Shown one piece after another: positions 1 to 6,333 of a stretch of DNA of 6,333 nt. The DNA comes from an uncultured Acidimicrobiaceae bacterium (lineage in GTDB: Bacteria > Actinomycetota > Acidimicrobiia > Acidimicrobiales > Ilumatobacteraceae). The position numbers and the translations under genes are program-made. Each line of letters opens with the position of its first letter. The first letter of the stretch is position 1. The stretch lies in NCBI GenBank assembly GCA_903934195.1, contig CAIZMV010000176.1, forward strand, positions 1-6,333. The letters run 5' to 3'. The notes under the pieces are model-generated. The model made no database searches. It was not told the DNA's origin and was given only the letters and a program-made list of their open reading frames with translations.

Positions 1-22
1 TCAGGTCATAGACTCAGAAGCC

Positions 23-658
23 GTGTCGAATACAGCAACTCTCTCAGCCGAAGCCGGTCGTGTAACCGGAAGCCCAGCATCGCGTCGTCTGCGCGCCGCC
101 GATCGCATTCCTGGCATCCTCTATGGCCATGGCATGACACCAGTCATTTTGTCTGTTGCTCGTCGTGACCTTCGTGTTGCACTGTCAGGTCCTGCTGGCC
201 AGAACACAATCTTGACTCTCTCTGTTGACGGTTCTTCATACAACGCAGTCGTAAAAGAGATGCAGCGTCACCCAGTTCGCCGCAACGTCAGCCACGTCGA
301 CTTCGTACAGATCAACCTGTCAGAAGAAATCGTCATGCACGTTCCAGTTCACCTCACAGGTGTTGCAAAGCAAGTAGTTGCTGCTGGCGGACTCGTCGAC
401 GCAGCTGTTGACTCAATTGAAGTTCGTACCACTCCTGCAAATGTCCCGAACGAAATCGTTATCGACATCACAGACCTCACACCTGAATCAGTTATTCACT
501 TGGCTGACCTCAAGTTGCCTGCAGGCGTTGTCGCAGTTGGCGATCCAGAAATGCTCATTGCAACAGTTCTGATGTCACGCGGTTCCACTGCAGCTGCAGG
601 CGAAGCAGCCGCTGGTGACGCAGCATCTGGCGAAGCAGCAGCCGAAACCAGCAACTAA
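23..658 (+). CDS. rplY: 50S ribosomal protein L25 (Ctc/TL5 long form)
   Basis: This 211-residue protein is bacterial ribosomal protein L25 of the long Ctc/TL5 type, which binds 5S rRNA in the large subunit. The N-terminal 5S-binding domain spans about residues 5-97. It shows the basic ASRRLRAADRIPGILYGHG segment (19-37) and the HVDFVQI strand (91-97). The beta-rich C-terminal domain spans about 100-187. Both domains are present, unlike the short E. coli L25. The last 22 residues are an Ala/Gly/Glu tail made of imperfect five-residue repeats. The GTG at 23 is chosen because the protein then begins at the usual family position. The frame is open to the left edge, so a start further upstream cannot be excluded, and only a weak AGAAG lies just before the GTG. 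In actinobacteria this gene commonly follows prs and precedes pth, as it does here for pth. Confidence 0.96.
   Translation: MSNTATLSAEAGRVTGSPASRRLRAADRIPGILYGHGMTPVILSVARRDLRVALSGPAGQNTILTLSVDGSSYNAVVKEMQRHPVRRNVSHVDFVQINLSEEIVMHVPVHLTGVAKQVVAAGGLVDAAVDSIEVRTTPANVPNEIVIDITDLTPESVIHLADLKLPAGVVAVGDPEMLIATVLMSRGSTAAAGEAAAGDAASGEAAAETSN
590..649 (+). repeat. Four imperfect 15-base tandem units coding the L25 tail
   Basis: Four consecutive 15-base units encode AAAGE, AAAGD, AASGE and AAAET (L25 residues 190-209). They are followed by only Ser, Asn and the stop. Codons differ between units (gca/gcc/gct, ggc/ggt), so the repeat is clearer in protein than in DNA. The tail is flexible and acidic and lies beyond the folded C-terminal domain. 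Ala-rich acidic tails are common on actinobacterial L25, so this is probably a lineage trait and not an error. Confidence 0.7.
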
Positions 659-662
659 GCCG

Positions 663-676
663 CGACTCTCGGGTCG
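663..676 (+). other. Weak hairpin in the rplY-pth gap
   Basis: CGAC at 663-666 can pair with GTCG at 673-676 around a six-base loop, and a T-rich stretch (TTTCTT, 677-682) follows. The stem has only four Watson-Crick pairs, extendable by one G-T pair, so it is much weaker than a typical intrinsic terminator. It could be a minor attenuator or chance. With the palindrome at 701-710, it is all I can see in the 68-base gap; no convincing promoter boxes are visible. Confidence 0.2.
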
Positions 677-718
677 TTTCTTACTTTCACATCATGTTGC
701 GCCGATCGGCTCCCCGAC

Positions 719-724
719 AAGGCG
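719..724 (+). promoter_or_regulatory. Ribosome binding site deciding the pth start
   Basis: AAGGCG ends two bases before the ATG at 727, with its AAGG core four bases away. It is a partial Shine-Dalgarno match. The competing in-frame ATG at 694 is preceded by pyrimidine-rich TTACTTTCACATC with no such signal, so this site favours 727. Confidence 0.45.
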
Positions 725-726
725 AC

Positions 727-1299
727 ATGGAACGCACACTTATTGTCGGTCTTGGCAATCCGGGCAAGAAATATGCACGTACTCGCCACAATGTTGGCAC
801 CGATGCAATTGAAGTTCTTGCAAAGCGTCTCGGAGTCTCACTCAAAGTAGGTCGCGACCGCGCCCAGATTGCAGAAACGCGCATTAATGGCACAGCGGTA
901 GTTCTCGCGATTCCCACTACATACATGAATGATTCCGGCGAGGCTGTTGGCCCACTGGCTCGTCGTTACAAAATTGAAGACCCAGCAAACATCATTGTTG
1001 TTCACGATGAACTTGATCTTGAGCCAGGAATCCTTCGGCTCAAAGTTGGTGGCGGACTAGCCGGACACAACGGGCTGAAATCAATCTCTGCACATCTGCA
1101 CACTGATGATTATGTTCGGGTGCGCATCGGAGTCGGTAAACCTTCGTCGAAAGATGTCGGGGCAGACCACGTGTTGTCTTCTATCCCCGCAGCTGAACGT
1201 CGCATTCTTGATGTTGCGGTTGAAGTCGCTGTTGATGCAATTGAAAGCATTGTTTCTGGCGGAATTGCAGCTGCAATGCAGGACTTCAACGGACGGTGA
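727..1299 (+). CDS. pth: Peptidyl-tRNA hydrolase
   Basis: This 190-residue cytoplasmic enzyme cleaves the ester bond of peptidyl-tRNAs released early from ribosomes, freeing the tRNA for reuse. Every hallmark of the bacterial Pth family is visible. The N-terminal LIVGLGNPG holds catalytic Asn11, and TRHNVG holds catalytic His21. PTTYMNDSG carries Asn68, VVHDELDL carries Asp94, and GGGLAGHNGLKSI carries Asn115. These match N10, H20, N68, D93 and N114 of E. coli Pth. Length is typical (E. coli 194). I start at ATG 727 because families begin directly before LIVGLGNPG; the in-frame ATG at 694 would add an unusual MLRRSAPRQGD extension with no binding site. The stop TGA overlaps the GTG of mfd in GTGA, indicating co-transcription and probable translational coupling. 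Confidence 0.97.
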   Translation: MERTLIVGLGNPGKKYARTRHNVGTDAIEVLAKRLGVSLKVGRDRAQIAETRINGTAVVLAIPTTYMNDSGEAVGPLARRYKIEDPANIIVVHDELDLEPGILRLKVGGGLAGHNGLKSISAHLHTDDYVRVRIGVGKPSSKDVGADHVLSSIPAAERRILDVAVEVAVDAIESIVSGGIAAAMQDFNGR

Positions 1300-4200
1300 G
1301 CACTTCTTCTGTCTCCCCGCATCCACTTGGCACGCTCGCCACTCAGGTAGCTAACGAACCAGGCATCGATGCAATTGCAGGCCAGCGCGATGCAGTACTT
1401 GCAGTTCCAGAAGTTGCACGCGCAACAGTTCTTGCTGCACTCATCAACAACACAACGCGTCGCCCCATTGTCATTGCAACCCCCACCGGAACCATGGCGC
1501 AATCAATTGCAGAAGATCTCGCGGCATTCCTCGGTTCAGACGCAATTGAGTTTTTCCCATCGTGGGAAACACTCCCCTTTGAACGCGTCAGCCCTGCGGT
1601 TCTCACCATGGGTTCACGTATGCGCACCATGTGGCGAATGCGCCAAGGAAAGAACGCCCCTGCCGTCATCGTGGCAGGCACCCGCGCCTTATTGCAGAAA
1701 CTTGCACCCGGATCAATAACCCTTGAGCCAATTCAGATTTCTGTTGGCAGCACTCTGAATATCGACGCCTTGTGCGAGCAACTCGTGCAGTGCGGATACC
1801 GCAGAGAAACAATTGTGGAGCATCGCGGTGAGTTTGCTCGTCGTGGCGCCATTGTTGACATTTTTCCCAGCACAGATGACGAACCAATCCGTGTCGACAT
1901 GTGGGGAGACGATGTTGATCGACTCACACACTTCACTGTGTCTGACCAGCGCAGCACAGATGAAATCACTTCAGTAAGTATTTTTCCTGCGCGTGAATTG
2001 TTGTATGTCGACGGCGTACAAGATCGAGCTCGTGAACTGATTGCTACAGAACCGTGGGGTCGCGAGCAATGGGAACGCTTGTCCGAAGGACAAATCTTTG
2101 ACGGCATGGAAAGTTGGCTTCCGTGGCTAACAGAGTCTGACGATTTACTAACAGATCATCTTGGTGATGATGCATTGGTCATCATGGTGGAACCGCGACG
2201 AATGGGCGAACGTGCTCGTGACCTTCTTGCAGAAGAAGATGACCTTGCAAAAGCATTGGCAACCTCTTGGGCACGTGATGAAAACGTGTCCTTCCCGCGA
2301 CTGCATGTTGAAGCCGAGCGCATATTTTCAACAAGTAACCGCACCCCAACAATTTCGCTGATTCCCACAGCAGAATCAGTAGATGGTCCAGCAGTACCTG
2401 CATCTGGCTGGGGACCAATCGTTCATGACCCTGCATCATTTGTTCGCCGCATTAACGAGATGCTCAGTGAAAAGTGGAGCATTGTCGTAACAGCAGAAAC
2501 TCCTGAATCGATTCCACGACTCGTCGACATGATGCGTGGTCACGGAATTGATTTCACTGCAACTAACGACGCGAAGAAAATCGCTACTCCGGGTGCTTGG
2601 GTCACATTTGCTCCACAATCACGCGGCGCGGCTCTTCCCAATTCTCGTGTGGCAATCATTTGCGAAGCTGATCTCAGTGGGCGTCGTCGTACACGTTCAT
2701 CGCGCCACACCAAAGCACGATCATCTGGCACCGTGTTTGAAGACTTGCAGCCGGGTGGCTACGTGGTGCACGCCCATCACGGTGTCGGCAAGTACGAAGG
2801 CATGGTCAAACGTTCTATTGGTGGCGTCGAACGTGACTACTTGCTCATTGCGTACAAGGGTGGCGACAAGCTGTACGTTCCGACAGAACAAATTGGCGTC
2901 ATTCGTCAATATGTTGGCGGAGAAGCACCAACGTTGCACCGCATGGGCGGTTCAGACTTTGCTCGTGCCAAGTCTCGGGTGCGATCTGCTGTTCGTGAAG
3001 TGGCACAAGAATTGGTACTGCTGTATCAACGTCGCGTTACTGCGGTCGGCCATGCATTTCCCCCTGACACACCATGGCAATCAGAGATGGAAAATGCTTT
3101 CCCATTCATTGAAACCCCTGATCAGTTAGACGCCATTGCAGCAATAAAGACAGACATGGAGAGCGAAGTACCAATGGATCGCCTGCTGTGCGGCGATGTT
3201 GGCTTCGGAAAAACAGAAGTTGCTGTACGTGCAACATTCAAAGCAATTCAAGACGGCAAACAAGTTGCAGTACTAGTGCCAACCACTCTTCTTGCTACAC
3301 AGCACGGCAACACATTTTCAGAACGATTTGCTGGTTACCCCATCAAGGTTGAAGTGCTCTCGCGTTTCCTCACAAATGCTGAAGCAAAGAAAGTTATTGC
3401 CGGTTTGAAGTCTGGCGACATCGATTGCGTTATTGGAACACACCGCCTTTTGCAGGAAAGCATTGAATTCAAGAACCTCGGACTTCTTGTGGTCGACGAA
3501 GAACAACGTTTCGGTGTTCAACACAAAGAAGCCATGAAACGCATGAAAACAAACGTGGACGTTCTGTCAATGTCTGCAACCCCAATTCCGCGCACCCTCG
3601 AAATGAGCCTTGTAGGAATTCGCGATTTGTCTTTGCTGCAAACACCACCCGCAGACCGCCAGCCGATTCTTACTTTTGTGGGTGAACAAAGCGAGCAGGT
3701 AGCAATCGAAGCAATTCGTCGTGAACTGCTTCGCGAAGGCCAGGTGTTCTGGGTTCATAACCGAGTGCAATCAATTGAAGAGCGTGCAGCAGAGATTCGT
3801 GAATGGGTTCCGGAAGCGCGCGTTGCAGTTGCGCACGGACAAATGGACGAAGGCACGCTTGAACAGATTGTCCTTGATTTCTGGGAAGGCAACTTCGATG
3901 TGTTGGTCTGCACCACCATTATTGAAAGCGGCATCGACATGCCAACCGTTAACACTCTTGTTGTGGAACGAGCAGACCTCCTTGGTCTTGGCCAAATGCA
4001 CCAGTTGCGTGGACGTGTTGGGCGCAGCGGGCATCGCGCTTACGCATATCTCTTTCATCCACGAGACAAGGTGCTCTCGCACGAGGCGTATGAACGCCTG
4101 CGCACCATTGGTGAATCAACTGACTTGGGAAGCGGATTCAAAATTGCAATGCGCGACCTAGAAATTCGTGGTGCCGGAAACCTTCTCGGTGAATCACAAA

Positions 4201-4727
4201 GCGGACACATCGCAGCTGTGGGTTATGACTTGTACTGCCAACTTGTTACAGAAGCAGTTTCTGAAATGAAGGGCGAATCAGTCGCAGACGAAGTTGAGAT
4301 CAAAGTGGACATCACCATGGACGCCCATCTTCCTGATGACTACGTACCTAGCCAAGACCTGCGACTTGAGGCGTACCGCCGCCTCGCTACCGTGCGCACT
4401 TCTGAAGAATTGGCAGACATTGAAACAGAATGGCGCGACCGTTTTGGCCAATTGCCAGAACCAGCCCAAGCACTTATTTCGGTAGGGGCATTGCGCGTCG
4501 AGTGCCTGCGTCTCGGAATCACAGAAATTGTCACCAACGGAAATACCATCCGGATTTCTCCTATAAAACTGCGCGCCAGCCAGACCATGACTCTGCGTCG
4601 CCTCGCATCCGTTGCCGTCTACAAAGACGAGCCCGGCTTCATTTCTCTGCCTATTCCACGTGGGGCAAACCCTGCCGTGACGGTCATCGCACTGCTACAA
4701 GGCCTTTTTGACCCCTCAGACGACTAA
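1296..4727 (+). CDS. mfd: Transcription-repair coupling factor (Mfd)
   Basis: This 1143-residue ATP-driven DNA translocase removes RNA polymerase stalled at lesions and recruits UvrA for nucleotide excision repair; E. coli Mfd has 1148 residues. The UvrB-like front module (about 1-340) shows ATPTGTMA (61-68), FFPSWETLPFERVSP (86-100) and the HRGEFARRGAIVDIFP region (176-191). A basic linker (463-475) precedes the CarD-like polymerase-interacting domain (about 481-580, starting FEDLQPGGYVVHAHHGVG). The RecG-like motor follows: Walker A GDVGFGKT (633-640, Lys639), DEEQ (734-737), SATPIPRTL from 760, IIESGIDMP from 875 and QLRGRVGRSG (903-912). The TRG translocation motif runs from about 931 to 975, and the C-terminal regulatory domain occupies about 990-1110. 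The GTG start overlaps the pth stop. All motor motifs look intact, with no frameshift or truncation. Confidence 0.98.
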   Translation: MSTSSVSPHPLGTLATQVANEPGIDAIAGQRDAVLAVPEVARATVLAALINNTTRRPIVIATPTGTMAQSIAEDLAAFLGSDAIEFFPSWETLPFERVSPAVLTMGSRMRTMWRMRQGKNAPAVIVAGTRALLQKLAPGSITLEPIQISVGSTLNIDALCEQLVQCGYRRETIVEHRGEFARRGAIVDIFPSTDDEPIRVDMWGDDVDRLTHFTVSDQRSTDEITSVSIFPARELLYVDGVQDRARELIATEPWGREQWERLSEGQIFDGMESWLPWLTESDDLLTDHLGDDALVIMVEPRRMGERARDLLAEEDDLAKALATSWARDENVSFPRLHVEAERIFSTSNRTPTISLIPTAESVDGPAVPASGWGPIVHDPASFVRRINEMLSEKWSIVVTAETPESIPRLVDMMRGHGIDFTATNDAKKIATPGAWVTFAPQSRGAALPNSRVAIICEADLSGRRRTRSSRHTKARSSGTVFEDLQPGGYVVHAHHGVGKYEGMVKRSIGGVERDYLLIAYKGGDKLYVPTEQIGVIRQYVGGEAPTLHRMGGSDFARAKSRVRSAVREVAQELVLLYQRRVTAVGHAFPPDTPWQSEMENAFPFIETPDQLDAIAAIKTDMESEVPMDRLLCGDVGFGKTEVAVRATFKAIQDGKQVAVLVPTTLLATQHGNTFSERFAGYPIKVEVLSRFLTNAEAKKVIAGLKSGDIDCVIGTHRLLQESIEFKNLGLLVVDEEQRFGVQHKEAMKRMKTNVDVLSMSATPIPRTLEMSLVGIRDLSLLQTPPADRQPILTFVGEQSEQVAIEAIRRELLREGQVFWVHNRVQSIEERAAEIREWVPEARVAVAHGQMDEGTLEQIVLDFWEGNFDVLVCTTIIESGIDMPTVNTLVVERADLLGLGQMHQLRGRVGRSGHRAYAYLFHPRDKVLSHEAYERLRTIGESTDLGSGFKIAMRDLEIRGAGNLLGESQSGHIAAVGYDLYCQLVTEAVSEMKGESVADEVEIKVDITMDAHLPDDYVPSQDLRLEAYRRLATVRTSEELADIETEWRDRFGQLPEPAQALISVGALRVECLRLGITEIVTNGNTIRISPIKLRASQTMTLRRLASVAVYKDEPGFISLPIPRGANPAVTVIALLQGLFDPSDD

Positions 4728-4729
4728 GG
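4726..4729 (+). promoter_or_regulatory. Ribosome binding site of the lipoprotein gene
   Basis: AAGG overlaps the last two bases of the mfd stop codon and lies seven bases before the GTG at 4737. This spacing is good for a Shine-Dalgarno element and supports that GTG as the start. It also ties initiation to the end of mfd translation. Confidence 0.5.
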
Positions 4730-4736
4730 TTTCTCT

Positions 4737-4811
4737 GTGATTAAGAGCCCCCGTACTTCCCGTTTCGCCGCTGCACTTGCAGCTACTTGTCTTCTCGGCC
4801 TGACTGCCTGT
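4737..4811 (+). other. Lipoprotein signal peptide with lipobox LTAC
   Basis: Residues 1-24 form a type II signal peptide. Arg6 and Arg9 lie at the front, an Ala/Leu-rich core covers about 11-22, and L22-T23-A24-C25 is the lipobox. Cleavage before Cys25 is predicted. Residue 26 is Gly and a run of serines follows, as is usual for a flexible tether. Confidence 0.85.
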
Positions 4812-5648
4812 GGCAGCGTGTCGTCATCGTCCGATGCATTCAGCGTCAATGGCACTGGGTACGCAGAAGAAGACTTCAACAAGTTGTCAGACGTTCTGAT
4901 GTCAGCCGGACAATTCACTGCCATCAACGGCAAAATCAAAGCCGAAGACGCAATTGTCGTGTTGCGCACTCTCATCCGCTACGAAGCATTTCTTCAATTC
5001 ATAAAAGATAACGACGTGAAAATTCTTGAGGCCGACAAGACTGAAGTTCTGAAGAATGCCAATGCAGACGAGAAGTTCCCGACGTATCCAAAAGAACTTC
5101 AAGATGCATTAGTCAACTTCAACATTGCTGATGTCACTTTGCGGAAAATGACTCCGCCAGCAATCGACAAGATTGAAAAACTGTATTCAGATTCTCCTGC
5201 ATCTGCCGGAGTACTTTGCCTCAGTCACATTCTGGTCAAAACTGAAGCCGAAGCAAATGAAGTTCTTGCAGACTTGAAGGCCGGAACCAAGTTCGCAGAC
5301 GAAGCAGCAAAGAAATCCATCGAGCCAGGTGCAGATAAATCAGGTGGCTCATTGGCCAATGGCGATCAGCCATGTCAAGCACTCGCGAACTTGCAAACCT
5401 CTTTCGATAAGGACTTCATGATTGGCGCAGTTGCTGCAAAGCCAGGCGTTGCCACAGGGCCAATTAAGAGTTCATTTGGATACCACATCATTTTGAGTTC
5501 TCCATTTGCTGAGGTGAAAGATTCTGTCGCAACTGTTGTTGCCGAGAATCCTGGTGCAACTCTTCTTGCCGGCTACATGTCTCAAGCTGACATCAAAGTC
5601 AATTCCACATACGGAGTTTGGAACGGCGCAACCGCCACCATTAGCTAA
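4737..5648 (+). CDS. PpiC/parvulin-type peptidyl-prolyl isomerase lipoprotein
   Basis: This 303-residue protein is predicted to be exported and lipid-anchored, acting outside the membrane as a folding helper like PrsA or SurA. A basic N-terminus and hydrophobic stretch (about 9-22) end in the lipobox LTAC, with Cys25 as the lipidation site. A Ser-rich linker follows, then FSVNGTGYAEEDFNKL (35-50), which resembles the start of SurA-like N-terminal domains. A mainly helical, charged region reaches about 155. The parvulin domain spans about 161-256. It shows CLSHILV (161-167), a GG motif at 203-204 and FGYHIILSS (247-255). The two family histidines are His164 and His250. The GTG start gives a complete signal peptide, and AAGG lies seven bases upstream. 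It sits nine bases after mfd and overlaps the next gene by one base. The fold assignment is firm; isomerase activity is not proven, because the centre of the parvulin domain is divergent. Confidence 0.85.
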   Translation: MIKSPRTSRFAAALAATCLLGLTACGSVSSSSDAFSVNGTGYAEEDFNKLSDVLMSAGQFTAINGKIKAEDAIVVLRTLIRYEAFLQFIKDNDVKILEADKTEVLKNANADEKFPTYPKELQDALVNFNIADVTLRKMTPPAIDKIEKLYSDSPASAGVLCLSHILVKTEAEANEVLADLKAGTKFADEAAKKSIEPGADKSGGSLANGDQPCQALANLQTSFDKDFMIGAVAAKPGVATGPIKSSFGYHIILSSPFAEVKDSVATVVAENPGATLLAGYMSQADIKVNSTYGVWNGATATIS

Positions 5649-6333
5649 TGCCACGCATCGTTGTCGTCGGTCTCGGGCCAGGTAATCAAGGCCTCATCAC
5701 TGCTGACACGCTTGCTGCAATTAGTTCTATTCCAGTGCGTTTCCTACGCACCATTCATCACCCATCTGCACACTTAGTCACTGAGGCAACGTCCTTCGAC
5801 CATCTGTACGACAGTGCCCCATCATTCGATGATGTGTATCGCGATATTGCGCTCACGTTGGTCGAAGCGGCCACGGCAAACGGCGAAGTGCTGTACGCAG
5901 TTCCAGGCTCACCAACTGTGCTTGAAAAGTCAGTTGCTCATTTGCGCGCACGTGACGATATTGAACTTGTCATTCTTCCCGCAGTTTCATTCTTGGAAGA
6001 TGTGTGGAGAGCGCTAAATATTGACCCCATCGAAGCCGGCGTCAGGCTTATCGATGGTCATGTCTTTGCTCAGGCTGCAGCAGGAATATCAGGGCCGATG
6101 CTTGTGGCCCACACGCACGCCAATTGGGTGTTGTCAGATATCAAATTGTCTATTGATGACCCAGACCCGCACACCGAAGTCATCTTGCTTCATCACCTCG
6201 GTCTGCCTGACGAACAAATAGCCCACACAACGTGGAGCAACATGGATAGAACCCTTGAAGCAGACCATCTCACTTCTATGTACATTCCGCATTTAGGTAC
6301 ACCAGTGGCTCACGAGTTGGCACAGTTTCACGA
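5648..6333 (+). CDS. mazG: MazG/YabN-type protein, N-terminal methylase-like domain (partial, 3' cut by window)
   Basis: The frame opens at ATG 5648, sharing one base with the preceding stop (TAATG), and stays open for 228 codons to the window edge. The protein starts MPRIVVVGLGPGNQGLITAD, with the glycine-rich GLGPG loop (8-12) of tetrapyrrole (corrin/porphyrin) methylases. It continues with VLYAVPGSPTVLE (81-93), LPAVSFLEDVW (110-120), VRLIDGH (132-138) and HLTSMYIP (207-214). This is the methylase-like front half of YabN-type MazG fusions. The MazG NTP-pyrophosphohydrolase domain, with its acidic metal-binding motif, should follow beyond 6333 but cannot be seen. MazG proteins hydrolyse nucleoside triphosphates to monophosphates and can remove aberrant nucleotides; the methylase domain's role is unclear. 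No Shine-Dalgarno sequence precedes the ATG, so coupling to the lipoprotein gene is likely. In M. tuberculosis mazG follows mfd directly. The symbol is inferred from this domain and the context. Confidence 0.85.
   Translation, partial: MPRIVVVGLGPGNQGLITADTLAAISSIPVRFLRTIHHPSAHLVTEATSFDHLYDSAPSFDDVYRDIALTLVEAATANGEVLYAVPGSPTVLEKSVAHLRARDDIELVILPAVSFLEDVWRALNIDPIEAGVRLIDGHVFAQAAAGISGPMLVAHTHANWVLSDIKLSIDDPDPHTEVILLHHLGLPDEQIAHTTWSNMDRTLEADHLTSMYIPHLGTPVAHELAQFH

Noticed and set aside
1..22. End of an upstream gene (TAG at 9-11)
   Set aside because: prs often precedes rplY in actinobacteria, but 11 bases are too few to identify any gene.
694..726. Earlier in-frame ATG for pth, adding 11 residues
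   Set aside because: It would add MLRRSAPRQGD, which is unlike Pth N-termini, and no ribosome binding site precedes it. ATG 727 places the protein start right before LIVGLGNPG.
802..1377. Exact GATGCAATTG at 802-811, 1234-1243 and 1368-1377
   Set aside because: Each copy encodes Asp-Ala-Ile in frame with favoured codons (GAT GCA ATT). Codon bias explains the recurrence better than a binding site or repeat element.
1110..1502. 130-residue open frame on the minus strand
   Set aside because: It lies wholly opposite pth and mfd, has no recognisable domain, and its composition (many Cys, Arg, Ser) is typical of an antisense shadow.
1733..2107. 124-residue open frame on the minus strand inside mfd
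   Set aside because: It is antisense to the conserved UvrB-like module of Mfd, and no family motif is visible.
2536..3129. 197-residue open frame on the plus strand inside mfd
   Set aside because: It overlaps the conserved polymerase-interacting domain of Mfd in another frame, and its residues look random. The mfd frame is clearly the coding one.
4699..4709. AAGGCCTT palindrome followed by T residues near the end of mfd, as a terminator
   Set aside because: An eight-base palindrome has no room for a loop and lies inside coding sequence. The next gene follows within nine bases of the mfd stop.
5814..6221. Two short plus-strand frames (about 66 residues each) near the right end
   Set aside because: Both are out-of-frame shadows of the mazG-like gene, whose own frame stays open from 5648 to the edge with recognisable motifs.
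1..6333. CRISPR array, tRNA/rRNA, insertion sequence, or novel defence system
   Set aside because: No regularly spaced direct repeats, tRNA-like cloverleaf, transposase motifs or terminal inverted repeats were seen. Nearly all bases belong to five recognisable housekeeping-type genes.

Overview
This window is a compact run of five same-strand (+) housekeeping genes with almost no space between them: rplY (ribosomal protein L25/Ctc), pth (peptidyl-tRNA hydrolase), mfd (transcription-repair coupling factor), a PpiC/parvulin-type lipoprotein without a standard symbol, and the 5' part of a mazG/yabN-type gene that runs off the right edge. Nothing in it looks mobile, viral or defence-related, and I do not see a new multi-gene system.

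The organism is most likely an actinobacterium. From family knowledge, Mycobacterium tuberculosis carries glmU-prs-rplY, pth, mfd, mazG and eno in one neighbourhood, and the gene set here matches. The L25 and MazG proteins resemble those of Acidimicrobiia (the Ilumatobacter side of the phylum). Base composition is only moderately GC, by eye near half, with many Ala GCA and Val GTT codons. That would fit a streamlined freshwater or marine lineage rather than a high-GC soil actinomycete. The taxonomic call is inference from protein character and gene order.

Layout: 1-22 is a short leader; 23-658 rplY (GTG start); 659-726 is the only real intergenic gap (68 bases, with a weak hairpin and a 10-base palindrome); 727-1299 pth; 1296-4727 mfd, starting with GTG inside the pth stop (4-base GTGA overlap); a 9-base gap; 4737-5648 lipoprotein (GTG start); 5648-6333+ mazG-like, starting in a TAATG stop/start overlap. 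The tight packing from pth onward suggests one transcript with translational coupling.

Functionally the genes join upkeep of translation (L25 on 5S rRNA, Pth recycling peptidyl-tRNA), rescue of stalled RNA polymerase with repair (Mfd), probable clean-up of aberrant nucleotides (MazG family) and folding of exported proteins (parvulin lipoprotein). The most notable points are the folding lipoprotein placed between mfd and mazG, its two-cysteine mature domain, the methylase-like front half of the MazG-type protein, and a five-residue repeat tail on L25.
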